The notes below the pieces were generated by a model. It made no database searches. It was not told the DNA's origin and saw only the letters and a program-made list of their open reading frames with translations. The position numbers and the translations under genes were made by a program. From contig JAOARJ010000013.1 in the NCBI GenBank assembly GCA_025210615.1, positions 102,001 through 166,000 on the forward strand: DNA of 64,000 bases. The letters are read 5' to 3'. Of the stretch, positions 1 through 11,307 are shown piece by piece (the stretch's first letter is position 1; each line of letters starts with the position of its first letter). The stretch comes from Candidatus Altimarinota bacterium (GTDB lineage Bacteria; Patescibacteriota; Gracilibacteria; BD1-5; UBA6164).

Positions 1-189
1 AACTGTTTTCATATGCTTTTTCATTTCAAGTAATTTTGATTTACTTACTTTCAGGTTTTCAATTTTTGCTGCGGTAGTATCTAAATCAAAATGTTTTTTT
101 ATTGTATCAACTGTTAAAGTTATATGTTCTTCTTTAGGCACATTTATTCAAGTGTTTCATCATCATATTTCTGGATTTTTTTTATTCAT
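1..189 (-). CDS. Hypothetical protein, C-terminus outside the window
   Basis: Reading TGA as Gly gives an open frame from the ATG at 189 to the window edge, beginning MNKKNPEIGGGNTGI. The 63 visible residues are charged, with no signal peptide or membrane segment. I do not recognise a family. It lies downstream of the giant LysM protein on the same strand, separated by a hairpin terminator, so it is probably transcribed separately. Confidence 0.5.
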
Positions 190-244
190 ATTTTTTTCGT
201 AAATATATATTTTCTATATTTTATCATATTTTTATTTTAAACGC

Positions 245-273
245 AAAAAAAGATAACTTTTTTAGTTATCTTT
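245..273 (-). terminator. Rho-independent terminator after the giant LysM gene
   Basis: A perfect 9-bp stem, AAAGATAAC (249-257) with GTTATCTTT (265-273), closes a 7-nt T-rich loop. On the minus strand it is followed by a T run, the complement of the A run at 245-250. It starts right after the stop codon at 275-277. Confidence 0.75.
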
Positions 274-274
274 A

Positions 275-3200
275 TTAAGGTAGAGAATCTATAAATTCAT
301 CACTTACTCATGGTATTTGTTTTAAAAGCGTGTAAATAACTTCTCTATTTTCACCTGCTTGTATAGCTGTAGCAGCCATCCAATGTAAATATCTAAAAGT
401 TATAAAATTTGTGAACATTTCAGAACTAAATTTAGAAGCGAATGTATTGAACTGTTTATCTGAATCTTCTCCCCAAGCGGCCATAACAGCTTCAGGAAGT
501 GCAAATCCCGCAGCCCAAGCACCTTGTTTAAGGGCAGGTCATACTATAGAATCTCAAACTCATAAAATTCACTTTAATCACATTTTGAATCTATCTCATG
601 TTTTAGTTCAAGAAGCAAAAACTCATTTGAAATTGTCTCTTGTATGTTTTTGGAAAATATTTGCTAGCTTACCAAATCATTTACTTTTTAAAGAGTCAAT
701 AACTTCTTTTCAAACTTCTCATACAGTTTTTCAAACACGCATTTGGAATATTTTCTCTGGATGTCTATCAATAAGTTGGTCGATTTCTGTTTTACTTAAC
801 ACTCTACCCTTATTTCTAAACTCAGGAGCGTTTGTTTGTTTGTTAAATGTATAAGTGTATTTTTGATCTCAAACGAAGAACACTTGTCCTTTTTTAGGGT
901 TTAGAGCTGCAATATGATCGTTTGCTTTTTCATTTATATATTTTTTTGCATTAGATCAATTAAAGTTTACATCTTGTTCTACAAGATTTTTTACGCTGTA
1001 TCTTCTTTGAGCTGTTCATCCTTGAGGAGTTACATCCCACTTAAGCGCACCAACTCTATGAACTGTTGTTCAGTCTGGAAGAGTCATTGTATCTCAAACT
1101 TCCATAGCCTTTATTTCAGATTTTAATAAGGCATGGGCACTATCGATATTAGGTTTTTCTTTAAGTCTATCAATTTCTTTGTTTACATCATCTAAATCTT
1201 TTTGAGTTTTCGCTAATTCTGCTTTTGCTTTCGCAATTTCAGGATCATTTGTAGCTTTTATTGTATCACGTTCAGCTATTTTTGTAGCTGTTTGTGCTTC
1301 ATTAACTCTAATTCAATTTTCTAATTTACTTATTGATTTTTTAGTAGCAGTTATTTCAGTTTCAACTCTTGTTAATTCATCCGCTGTTTTAGCTGGATTA
1401 ATTGTTTTTCAGTTTATTTGTTTACCTGTTAATATTCTCTCTAAATCTGTTTTTCTAGTTCTAAGTGCCGAGACACTATCTCAAAGAATAGGAAATTTAT
1501 TTTTCAAATTATCAAAAAATTTACTCCATCCATTCAAGCCTCTTGCTGTTTTATTTAAAGTATCATTTATAGCCTCAAGTTCTGTTAATTCTTTATGAGT
1601 TACATTTAATTCATTAAGTTCAGTTTCTCTTTGGATTTTCTTTCTTTCTAATTTAGTCTTACCATCCTCTAATCTTTTTACTTTTTTTTCTGCTACATTT
1701 ATTTCATCTTCCCATTTTGCCTTATTATCTTCGTGTGTTTTTCTGCTAGCTTCTATTCTATCTCTCTTGGCTTCTTCTACTCTAAGCTGTTTAGCTTGTT
1801 TTGATTTAAACATTTGAAATTTCTTGAATTTTCATCTAATCGAGTCGTATGACTTACCAGCTTTTCTTACAGCACCTAGGAATAATAAACCTTGTATAAC
1901 ACCTTCTAAACTGTATTCAGTATGTTCATCAAAAAGTTTTTCATCTATCGCTACACGAACTGCTTCTGCACTAAATGCTTCAGCAATATATCAGACAGCA
2001 ATAGCTCATTTAGGAAGTTTATCAATCATTTTTGAAATTCAAAATTTATCTATTGTACCTAACATAGGTAAGGCACGTCCCCAAGTTCAGAATGCTAATG
2101 TATGAAAAAGTTGTCTTTTATTATCCCATCATTCAAACAAATCATTTCCACGCAACAAATTATTTGCTGTATTATATCATTCATAAAAGGCAACTGAATC
2201 AACTGCTCCTCAGACAAGCGCGGTACCTCATCTTACAATTTTACTTGTTCTTGTTAATTTACCAGCAGCATTAAGCCGTCTAAATTGATTTGCGACTCTA
2301 GCTGCTCATCATAAAGCTAATCTGGCAGCTTGTGCAACACCAAATCAAGCTCACATAGTAGCTATGAAAACAGCTCATTCAAAAGCAATTTCCGTAATAG
2401 TATCAACTTGGTCATCACCATGGGCAATATAATCAGCAGCCCCCCATAGGCCAGCAAAGCCTTCAGTTTCCTCTGCTAATCAAGTAATATCAGCATATAA
2501 TCATGTTAAACTTGTTTCATCTCATCTTTTTTTCATTTTATCTATCTGATTTCTCACTAGTGTATGTTTTACACGAAGTCATAAATCAATTGCCATTTGA
2601 TTTTTTTGAAGATCTTCTATTCTAAAAATTGGTTGTTCATTTCCAGGATTTTGTTTGTTATATTCTTCTATTTCTAGGTTTTTTTCTTCCCATCTACTTC
2701 TTAATTTTTTAGTATTTGTTTCAGATGTTTCATAAGCTTCATATAATGCATTTTGTAAGTTTACATCGTTTTCAATTCATAATTCTCTCCAGTTTTTATT
2801 TAGGATAAAACTTCCTAAATTAGGATTATGAATAATCTCATCTATATTAGCAAAATTAACATCTTTTTCAATTAATTTATCAGCAACTACATCTTTTACT
2901 TCCATTTTATTTCACATATTAATATAACCTCCTCTCAATAGATTCATTATAGTTATGAAATTTTTATCAGCGTTAGAAGCATTTGTTTTTTTAATAATTT
3001 CAAAAACTTCATCTAATTCTTCTCAAACAACTCCATCAAAAAATAGTCATGGAACCATATTTTCAGCTTCTTTCATTAATGCAAATACTGAATCAATATC
3101 TCAATTTTTTAGATATTCAGGTATAGCTGAAATACACTCTATCATTGCTTCTTTATTAGATTGATTTCTTGGTAAATCTACACCTCATATTATTCAATAT

Positions 3201-4393
3201 GAACTTGCTGTTTCTCAGGCTATTGTTATATCGTTAGTGACTCTTTCAGCTTCTTTTCACCAAATTTCCCAAACAAGATATAATAATCATTGTTGAGGAT
3301 TTGTTGCTAATTTTTCAATCGATTGTTCATATTTTTCGTTATTTCTTTTGATGATACTATCAATTATTTTTAATCTTTCTCTGAATAATTGATTTTCTTG
3401 TTCAAAATTGAAAGTAGCCATATCTCATCATCCAGGATTTACGTCATTAGCAAGAGATTTTACTAAAGTTGAACGATGCTCTCTTCAGTTAGGATAGTCA
3501 CTATTACTATAATCTGATTGTTTATCTCAAACATAATCAGAACTTCATGCTTCTTGTCTAGTAATTTTTTGGTGATAATTTCCATTAGGATAATCATCAT
3601 TTGGATTATAAGAACGTTGTCAACTTGGAATATAATCAGAACTTCATAGTTTTGGATTTTCATCTGATCAATCATTAGTATTTTCGTTTAATCCTTCTGG
3701 TAAATCTTTGTTTTCAGGAGCTACATAATTTAAACTATCTCATTGTTGTTCTGCTGGTGTTCAAGCTTTAGGTATAGTAACCCCATTAGTATTTCATGTT
3801 TTTTCTGAAACTTGTTTAGATCAAGTAGTTGTTTCTCTAGTATTTACAGTATTTCAAGATTGTTCTTGACTAGTGGAATCTCATTTTTGTTTTGATTCTC
3901 ATTGAGTGTTACCTCAGACTTGTTTTTTTGATTTATCAGTTTGTGCAGAAAAAGTTTTTTTAGAATCAGGGTTTATTGATACACTGGAAATACTTCTAGA
4001 AGTTTTTTTGTCAAATCACCTTACAACTTCTCATACTTGTACAGTTTTACCATTATGTTTTCTGAATAGTTTTCCATCTCTTATAGTAATAGTATCTCAA
4101 GGCCAAATTCTATCAGCTTCATCATAAAAATTAAGTCTATTTCATTTAGTTGTCATTTTATTAAATAAACTTAAAATATCTCCTGATTTAACTTTGTATC
4201 AGTCTTCTGAAAGTAAAGAATTAATAAGATTATTAGAAATTACTTCTTTTAAATTGGAAAAATTACCACGAGCTTTTTCTTTTAAATCCCTTTTTTCTAA
4301 AGCTTTTTGTAATTTATCAAATCATTTTTCAACTTTTCTTAATCATTCATCAGGAGTGATTTTTATTGTTGCTTTCCCTTTTTCTAAACTCAT
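275..4393 (-). CDS. Giant 1372-aa protein: LysM-like domain, low-complexity linker, hydrophobic centre, coiled coil
   Basis: One unbroken code-25 frame from ATG 4393 to TAA 275. Residues ~66-106 look like a LysM (peptidoglycan-binding) domain, with YKVKSGDILSLF and a later IWPGDTITI. Residues ~120-320 are rich in Ser, Asn, Gln and Gly, with repeated SSDY and DYPNG units. A region rich in Gly and Ala with hydrophobic stretches lies at ~660-745 and could insert into a membrane. Residues ~860-1080 are Lys/Glu-rich and predicted coiled coil. The C-terminus has further hydrophobic Gly/Ala segments. There is no classical signal peptide. I do not recognise a family; a cell-surface or effector role is inference from LysM plus size. 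Genes at 55109 and 59300 are also large unknowns in this lineage but share no clear motif. Confidence 0.7.
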
Positions 4394-4575
4394 TTTATTT
4401 CTGTTTTAATAAATATTTTCTTTATAATATCATAAAATTATTTTTATTGCAAAAATCTGAACTAAAAAAGTTAAATTTTATCAAAAATAAATAATAAAAA
4501 ATTAAAAAAGTTGAAAAAAAAGAGATTTTTCTTATTATCTTGTCACAAATATAATAAAATATTAAATTAAAAAAA

Positions 4576-5472
4576 GTGAAAGCAAAATTATTAAAATACG
4601 CTATAAAAAATATTCTAAGAAATAAATTTTTATCTTTATCAACAGTATTAGTATTATCATTATTAATGTTTTTTGTGAATATATTGGCCGTTGTTCATAA
4701 TGTAAGTTTTTGAGTAATAGATAAAATAAATTCTAAGTTAACTATCAGTCTATATCTTAAAGATAATATAACAGACAAGAGTTCAGGGGTTATAGATTTA
4801 AAAAATAAAATAAAAAAATTATCAGATGAAATAGATATAGAATATATTTCTAAAGATGACGCTTTAAAAAGTTTATTAGAAAAATCTCCTAATGATTTTT
4901 GAGCAATTTTAGAATGAGAAAATCCTTTGCCTTGAGTATTAGAGCTAAGTAATATTTGAGTAGAAGAACATTCTAAAATTAATGAAATTATAAATCAAAA
5001 ATTAGAAATATTAGAATGAAGTAAACAAGAGTGATGACATCAAGGACAATTTGACACAATAAAGACTATTACGCCGATTTTACAAAATTTTCAAATTTGA
5101 ATTTATATTTTCTTATGAGTATTTATTTTTTCAATTTGAGTGATTATTTATAGTATTATTAGTAATTTTATTTTCTTTTTTAAAGATGAAATTTATATTA
5201 CTAATTTAGTTTGATGAGGTAGAAATTTTGTATATTGACCATTTATGTTGCAAGGAGCGATTTATGCAATTTTAGCTTTGATATTATGAGAAATTATTTT
5301 TTATTTATTTATAAATAATATAGATGCTTTATTTATAGATGCTGGAGCGAATTTTATAAAGATAAATAATAGTTATTATATTTTATTATTTTTATGAGAA
5401 GTATTAGTATTTAGTTTATTATGAGCTATAAGCTGATATTTTTCTTCTAGAAAATATATTAAAACTTTGTAA
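4576..5472 (+). CDS. ftsX: Cell-division ABC transporter permease FtsX
   Basis: A 298-aa protein with the FtsX layout: cytoplasmic N-terminus, TM1 near residues 20-45, an extracytoplasmic domain to ~170, then three TM helices. FtsX with FtsE couples septum assembly to peptidoglycan hydrolase activation. The start is a GTG 20 nt after a TATAAT at 4550-4555; no ATG fits in frame. ftsE is not adjacent. Family assignment rests on topology and the N-terminal pattern (YAIKNILRNKFLSLSTVL), which is typical. Confidence 0.85.
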
Positions 5473-5565
5473 TAAAAAAATTTTTAAAAAATAAAAACTA
5501 GAGTATAATAAGACAGAATTTTAGATGAAAAAATGGTAAAAATAATAAATAAATATTAGAAAAAT

Positions 5566-7962
5566 ATGTTTTTCAAGACCTATTGAATTTTATGACAAAA
5601 TGAAAGAAATCTTAGCTATATTAAGTGAAAAAATACTTCTTTTGCTAGATATTTAGCAGATTCAAAACTTAGGACAAAAGAGTTTTTACAAAGTAAAAAT
5701 ATTCCTGTTCCTGAAAATTTTTATGTGATAAAAAAACACTCGCAACTTCTTGATTTGGACTTGTCTATTTTAAAACCTCCTTTTGTGGTGAAGCCGAATA
5801 CTTGATATTGATGAAATTGAATTTATGTAATAGATAATATGGACTCAGTTTGAAATTATATTACAAATACTTGAGAAATTTTGTCTAAGAGAAGATTAAT
5901 GCAACATTTTAGAGATATTTTAGATTGATTTTTTTCTTTATCTTGAAATAAAGACCAAGTTGTTATAGAAAGAAAAGTAGAATTAGATGAATCTATTGCA
6001 TTAATTTGAAAATATGGCTTGCCAGATATAAGAGTGATAGTTTATAATATGATACCGATTATAGCTATGCTTAGAGTACCTACTGAAGAATCTGCTTGAA
6101 AGGCGAATCTTCATGTATGAGCTTGTTGAGTATGAATAGAGGTTTGAACTGGTAAATTAACGCATATTACGAGTAAAAATAAAATTATAAAAACTATTCC
6201 TTGAATAGGTGATATTAGATGACTTGAGCTTCCTCATTGGGATAAAGTTTTAGAATTGACTTCTAGTCTGCAACAAATAACTTGAATTGGATATTTAGCT
6301 TGTGATATAGTTTTGGATAAAGATAAATGACCATTATTATTAGAAGTAAATATTAGGCCATGACTTAGTGTACAGAATGCTAACTTGATGCCTTTATGAG
6401 CTAGATTAAAAAAAGTAGAATGAATAACTGTTACTAGTGTAGATAAATGAGTAAGACTCGCTAAAGATTTATTTTGAAGTGATTTGTGAGAAAAGATTAA
6501 AAATATTACTTGAAATATTTTAGTTGGACCGAAAGAATTTATTACTATTTTTTCTTGAGAAAAACAATTTAAATATACGGCGAATATTCAGATTGTTCAA
6601 AATGCCAGTTTGATAGATAGAGAATTTTTATTAAAAATATTAAAAATTTGAGAAGAAGAGTGAGAAGAATTAAAAAACATAAAATTAAAATATAAAATAT
6701 TATGACAAGAAAGAGAAACTAATTTTAAAATAAGAGATTTAGATTGAGTTAATATTATTTTATGAAAGACTGCTTTAAAATGATTTTATATTGACCCATT
6801 TAAATATAAAAAATGAGAATTACCACAAGATGTATCAGATTTAACTACAGATTCTAAAAATGTGATTATCAGAAAAAATTATGAAAATCAATTGCATAAA
6901 ATAGATGATGCATTAAGTGATATTTGAAAAAAAGTTACTATTATATGAAAACTAGCTCCAACGAATTTATTAGAAGAGAAAATAAAATTTACAGTATCAA
7001 GATGAGAATATATTCCACAGTTTAAATATAATGAGATAAATATAGATTTTGATGCATTAAGGAAGCAGTTAGAAGAAATAGAAATTTGAGATTTACCATT
7101 ATCTGGAATATTTAATCGTAAAAAATGAGAATTAGAAAATAAGATAAATTTTTTAGAAGCATTTAAATATCAAAATACTAAAGATATTACAAAATATAGT
7201 GAGGAATTATTTTGATGAGTTAGAGAAGATGTTTTAGAATTTGCTCAGCAAGAAGTATTAAAAAGATGAGCTTCAGAAGAAGAATCAGAAAAGATGTATT
7301 TTCCAGAGATTGTTACATTTGTAAAAAACTTTAATCATATATATTGACTTGATTTAAAAGTTATAGAGGATGATATTGTTTCTAGATTTAAGATGAAAGG
7401 TGATACTCTAGTTGTTAGAAGATGAACTATAATATGAAAAAAAGATTTAAGAGCGGTTGTCGCTCATGAAATAGAAGGACATTATTTAAGAAGATTAAAC
7501 TGAAGAGAAAAATTGTTTAAAATTTTTGCACAATGAACAGCGTATTATATGACCGATGAAGAATGAATTGCTATTTATAATCAACATAGATTTTTATCAG
7601 ATAAAGATTTAAGATATTATACTATGTTTGATAGATATGTCTGTATAAATTATGCATTAAATCATTCTTATAGTGAATTAATAGATTTCTTAAGAGATTA
7701 TTATAATGAGAATTATGAAGAGATTTTTACTTTTATATCAAGGATAAAAAGAGGACTAGAAAGAGTAGATGAGAATTGATTTTTTATAAAAGATTTAATG
7801 TATGCAAATGGTTTTTATGGAATAAAAGATTTTGTTGAGTGAGGTTGAGATTTGAAAAAAATGTATTTTTGAAAGGTTTGACTTATTGATTTAGAAGAAA
7901 TTTATGAATCTAATTTTCTTTTTGATAAGCCAAATAATAATAAAATTCCAATTTTTTTATAA
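5566..7962 (+). CDS. Three-module fusion: RimK-like ATP-grasp, retropepsin-like (RimB) remnant, MATCAP/DUF1704 metallopeptidase
   Basis: 798 aa. Residues ~20-290 are an ATP-grasp ligase of the alpha-L-glutamate ligase-like group (KPPFVVKPNTGYGGNGIYV, then DIVLDKDKGPLLLEVNIRPG). Residues ~320-425 end in DLDGVNIILGKTALKGFYID, which matches the distal half of RimB-type retropepsin-like proteases; the DTGA active-site motif is not visible. The C-terminal half carries HEIEGHYLRR (H634, E635, H639), the HExxxH signature of DUF1704 (MATCAP-type tyrosine carboxypeptidases). Families of this kind occur together in bacterial peptide-tagging operons. Fusion of an amino-acid ligase with a matching peptidase suggests reversible tailing of a protein or peptide; that is inference. 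Gly is almost entirely TGA here. Confidence 0.8.
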
Positions 7963-8050
7963 AAAATCTCAAAAAAAAATTTGCATTATTAAAAAAGTTT
8001 TATATAATTCCCTACGCTTACTTAAAAAATAGTGAGCAAGGGAAATTAAT

Positions 8051-8129
8051 GGAGGCGTAGCTCAGCTTTGGTTAGAGCGCCTGCCTGTCACGCAGGAGGT
8101 CGCGGGTTCGAGTCCCGTCGTCTCCGCCA
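8051..8129 (+). tRNA. tRNA-Asp (GUC)
   Basis: Full cloverleaf with a 7-bp acceptor stem (GGAGGCG with CGTCTCC), anticodon GTC in the loop CTGTCAC, discriminator G and an encoded CCA at 8127-8129. Confidence 0.97.
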
Positions 8130-8157
8130 TTAATATTTTTCTTGAAATACTGTTCGT

Positions 8158-8234
8158 GGGGAATTAGCTCAGTTGGCTAGAGCGCCTGCTTTGCACGCAG
8201 GAGGTCAGGAGTTCGACTCTCCTATTCTCCACCA
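8158..8234 (+). tRNA. tRNA-Ala (UGC)
   Basis: Acceptor stem GGGGAAT with ATTCTCC includes the G3:U70 pair that AlaRS recognises. The anticodon is TGC and CCA is encoded at 8232-8234. It lies 28 bp after tRNA-Asp, probably co-transcribed. Confidence 0.97.
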
Positions 8235-8279
8235 TTTTTTTTCAAGAAAAACCATTATAATTTTATAACTTTTTTTACA

Positions 8280-8489
8280 ATGCCAGCAAATAAAAGACCT
8301 AGAAGAGTTAATTATGCTGTAAATAAGAAAGGACCTAAGGGAGGAAGTAAGGTCGTTAATGCTGTTAAGCATTATAAAAAATTGCAAGAAAGAGAAAAAT
8401 TTGAAGGAAAGACTAAATGGATAGAAAACGCTTATAAAGTGGTTCTTGCAAAATTGAAAAAGTACTGAATAAATCCTAACAAAATCTAA
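8280..8489 (+). CDS. Small basic protein, 69 aa, possibly ribosome-associated
   Basis: Starts MPANKRPRRVNYAVNKKGPK and reads through one TGA near the C-terminus before TAA. It is rich in Lys and Arg with no hydrophobic segment, which suits an rRNA-binding protein. It sits between tRNA-Ala and tuf, next to a second tiny basic ORF. I do not recognise a ribosomal protein family; a bS21-like or lineage-specific ribosomal protein is a guess from composition and context. Confidence 0.6.
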
Positions 8490-8493
8490 TATT

Positions 8494-8574
8494 ATGGCTA
8501 GATTAACAACACATGCTCGTAGAAAAATAAGAAGAGCAGTTGAAAGGGTAACAAAAAAGGTAGCTAGAAAATAG
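8494..8574 (+). CDS. Tiny basic peptide, 26 aa
   Basis: MARLTTHARRKIRRAVERV followed by seven more mostly basic residues, ending in TAG, 4 nt after the preceding ORF. It is arginine/lysine-rich and amphipathic. Size and charge recall very short ribosomal proteins such as bTHX, but no sequence signature confirms that. Tight coupling to the upstream gene favours translation. Confidence 0.5.
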   Translation: MARLTTHARRKIRRAVERVTKKVARK

Positions 8575-8587
8575 TTACCTAAAAAAC

Positions 8588-8615
8588 TTGATTTTGTTTT
8601 ATACTCTGCTATAAT
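8588..8615 (+). promoter_or_regulatory. Putative tuf promoter
   Basis: TTGATT (8588-8593), 16-bp spacer, TATAAT (8610-8615), 52 bp before the tuf start. Close to the sigma-70 consensus and in the only gap before tuf. Confidence 0.6.
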
Positions 8616-8667
8616 CAAAATCGTTAACTTTAAACAAAATATTTTATAATTAGTAATTAATATAATT

Positions 8668-9858
8668 ATGGCATTTGATCGTTCGAAAGTACATATGAAT
8701 ATTGGTACTATTGGTCACGTTGACCATGGTAAAACTACTACTACTGCAGCTATTTCTGCTGTATTAAATAGTAAATACGGAACTGGTGAAGTAAGAGATT
8801 TTGCTTCTATTGATAACGCTCCAGAAGAAAGAGATAGAGGTATTACTATCAATACTTCTCACGTTGAATATGAAACTGCTGGAAGACACTACGCTCACGT
8901 GGATTGTCCAGGGCATGCGGATTACGTTAAAAACATGATTACTGGTGCTGCTCAAATGGATGCTGCTATCCTAATTGTAGCTGCTACTGATGGTCCTATG
9001 GCTCAAACTAGAGAACACATTCTTTTATCTAAACAAGTATGAGTACCATACATCGTTGTTTTCTTAAACAAATGTGATATGGTTGATGATGAAGAAATGA
9101 TTGAATTAGTTGAAATGGAAATCAGAGATTTATTAAATAAATATGAATTCCCTGGAGATGATACACCAATCATTAGAGGATCTGGTCTTAAAGCTTTAGA
9201 AAATCCTACTGATTTTGAAGGTGAAGCTAAACCTATTATCGAATTATTCGAAGCTATTGAAGAATTCGTACCAGAACCACAAAGAGAATTAGATAAATCT
9301 TTCCTTATGCCTATTGAAGACGTGTTCTCAATCAAAGGTAGAGGTACTGTAGTAACAGGTAAAATTGAACAAGGTATCATTACTGTTGGTGATGAAGTTG
9401 AAATCGTTGGTATGAAAGACGAAATTGGTAAAACTACTGTTACTGGGGTTGAAATGTTCCACAAACAATTAGACCAAGGTCAAGCTGGTGATAATGCTGG
9501 TTTACTTATCAGAGGTATTGATAGAGAAGATATTGAAAGAGGTCAAGTATTAGCTAAACCTGGATCAATTACTCCACATACTGAATTTGAAGCTAAGGTG
9601 TATATCTTAACTAAAGATGAAGGTGGTAGACATACTCCATTCTTTAAAGGTTATAAACCTCAATTCTACTTCAGAACTACTGATGTTACTGGTGATGTTG
9701 AATTAATGGGAGGAGTTGAAATGGTTATGCCTGGTGATACTGTAGAAATGAAAGTTACTCTACAAGTACCTATCGCTATGGACGAAGGTCTAAGATTTGC
9801 GATTAGAGAAGGTGGTAGAACTGTTGGTTCTTGAGCTATTTCAAAAATCATTAAATAA
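8668..9858 (+). CDS. tuf: Elongation factor Tu
   Basis: 396 aa, full length. GTP-binding motifs are all present: GHVDHGKT near residues 18-25, DCPGHAD near 80, NKCD near 135. EF-Tu carries aminoacyl-tRNA to the ribosome. Only two glycines are TGA (QVGVPY at 9040-9042 and the C-terminal SGAIS at 9832-9834); the rest are mostly GGT or GGA, unlike most genes here. No Shine-Dalgarno is visible; the start is fixed by the conserved N-terminus. Confidence 0.99.
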
Positions 9859-9909
9859 TTAAAACTAAAATTAAAAACTAAAAATTGTTTTTAATCACAA
9901 ATTGGATAA

Positions 9910-9936
9910 CTAAAGAGGAGATTTTCTTCTCTTTAG
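9910..9936 (+). promoter_or_regulatory. Intergenic hairpin between tuf and rpsJ
   Basis: CTAAAGAGGAG (9910-9920) pairs with CTTCTCTTTAG (9926-9936), 11 bp including one G-U, around a 5-nt loop. No T tract follows, so it is more likely an mRNA processing, stability or attenuation element than a full terminator. Confidence 0.4.
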
Positions 9937-9993
9937 AGTCTAGTTTAAGTGATTGTACTTTAATATAATTTATTTTTAAAGAGCTAGAAGAAG

Positions 9994-10320
9994 ATGAGCC
10001 CTAAAAAAACTACTCAAAAAATGAGAATCAAAGTTAAATCTTTTGATCATAAACTTCTTGATGATGCAGTAAAGAAAATAGTAATGCTTGCTAAAGATAC
10101 TGGATCAACAGTAGTGGGACCTATTCCATTACCTACAAGAATACAAAAAATAACTGTAAATAGATCGACTTTTGTTAATAAAGACGCTAGAGAACAATTT
10201 GAAATTAGAAGACATAAAAGACTTCTTGAAATTCAAGAACCTACACCTAATACATTAGAACAACTACAAAACTTAAATATTCCCACTGGAGTATGAGTTG
10301 AAATTAAAGTTGATAGCTAA
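9994..10320 (+). CDS. rpsJ: Ribosomal protein uS10
   Basis: 108 aa, the usual S10 length, with a typical core ([15 protein letters not shown] and [17 protein letters not shown]). Component of the 30S head. One TGA encodes Gly in the terminal strand (GVGVEIKV). It follows tuf, as in the classic str/S10 arrangement, but rplC-rplD do not follow; rpmB does. Confidence 0.97.
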
Positions 10321-10344
10321 TTTTATAAGAATAAATAATAAATT

Positions 10345-10542
10345 ATGGCTAGAGTTTGTGAAGTAACTGGAAAGAAAACTTCAGTATGAAATAGACGTTC
10401 TCACTCAATGAGAAAAACTAAAAGAAAATTTTATCCAAACCTTTTTTATAAAAACATTAAAGATCCTGAAACAGGATTAGTATATAGAGTTAGAGTTTCT
10501 GCTAAAGGACTTAGAACACTTAAGAAAAAAGGTATTATATAG
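10345..10542 (+). CDS. rpmB: Ribosomal protein bL28
   Basis: 65 aa, beginning MARVCEVTGKKTSVGNRRSH, the bL28 pattern with SHSMRKTKRKF following. The glycine in SVGN is TGA. It ends in TAG. Starts 24 bp after rpsJ, presumably in the same transcript. Confidence 0.95.
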
Positions 10543-10566
10543 AAAGAAAGGTATATCCCTTTCTCT

Positions 10567-10651
10567 GCCCAGGTGGTGGAATTGGTAGACACGCAGGACT
10601 TAAAATCCTGTTTCTTCGGAAGTGCGGGTTCGATTCCCGCCCTGGGCACCA
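10567..10651 (+). tRNA. tRNA-Leu (UAA)
   Basis: Class II tRNA with a long variable arm (TGTTTCTTCGGAAGT region), acceptor GCCCAGG with CCTGGGC, anticodon loop CTTAAAA giving TAA, encoded CCA. It reads TTA, the main Leu codon in these genes. Confidence 0.96.
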
Positions 10652-10713
10652 TTCCAAAAATAAACTAAAAATTAAAAAACTATTTTTTATAAATAATAAT
10701 ATAATAAATTAAT

Positions 10714-10953
10714 ATGTTAAAAATAAGATTATCAAGAGCTGGTAAAAAAGACAATGCGTTCTTCAGATTAGTATTAACTGAACATACAGCTGCTGCTAAA
10801 CATGGATACAAAAAAGTTTTAGGTTTTTATAATCCTTTCACTAAAGAATTTAAAATTAAAGACTTAGAAGAAATCAAGAAATATCTTTCAAATTGAGTTC
10901 AATTAACTCCAAGAGTTGAAAAAATTATGAAAGCTAACAATATAGAGTTATAA
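10714..10953 (+). CDS. rpsP: Ribosomal protein bS16
   Basis: 79 aa. The start MLKIRLSRAGKKDNAFFRLV and the following GFYNP are diagnostic of bS16. One TGA (LSNGVQLT) encodes Gly where standard-code reading would truncate the protein. A KH-domain gene follows, the usual rpsP-khpA neighbourhood. Confidence 0.97.
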
Positions 10954-10959
10954 AAGAAT

Positions 10960-10986
10960 TTCTGCTTTAAATAGGCAGAATTTTTT
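10960..10986 (+). terminator. Terminator after rpsP
   Basis: TTCTGC (10960-10965) pairs with GCAGAA (10975-10980), followed by six T (10981-10986). Confidence 0.75.
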
Positions 10987-11018
10987 ATTATATAATAAAT
11001 TAATAAATAATAATTATT

Positions 11019-11261
11019 ATGGACAATATAGAATTTTTAAAAGTAATTTTAGAAAATTTATTACAAAAAAAAGAAGAAATTAAAATAAAAAAATCTGAAG
11101 ATGAATTTTGAATTTTGCTTGAAATAGAGGTTGATAAATCTGATATGCCTGTTTTAATATGAAAAAAAGGAAATACTATAAATTCAATTAGAAATATTAT
11201 GAGAGTGGCTTGAGGAGTAAAAAATGAAAGAGTCAATATAAAAATAATTGAAAATAATTAA
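11019..11261 (+). CDS. khpA: KH-domain RNA-binding protein KhpA
   Basis: 80 aa with the KH GxxG loop, VLIGKKGNTINSIRNIM, in which the first Gly is TGA. KhpA proteins bind RNA and, with KhpB, affect cell division and small-RNA function in other bacteria. Position after rpsP is the conserved one. No other domain is present. Confidence 0.9.
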
Positions 11262-11307
11262 AAAATAGTTATATTATACAAAAATTTAGAAATTAAAATA
11301 ATTAAGT

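Noticed and set aside
8580-8667. Riboswitch or long structured leader before tuf
   Set aside because: The gap is under 95 bp and shows only promoter elements; no conserved aptamer sequence is visible.
8764-9851. Long minus-strand frames inside tuf
   Set aside because: They are shadows of the EF-Tu coding sequence; their residues follow the codon pattern of the real gene and no family matches.
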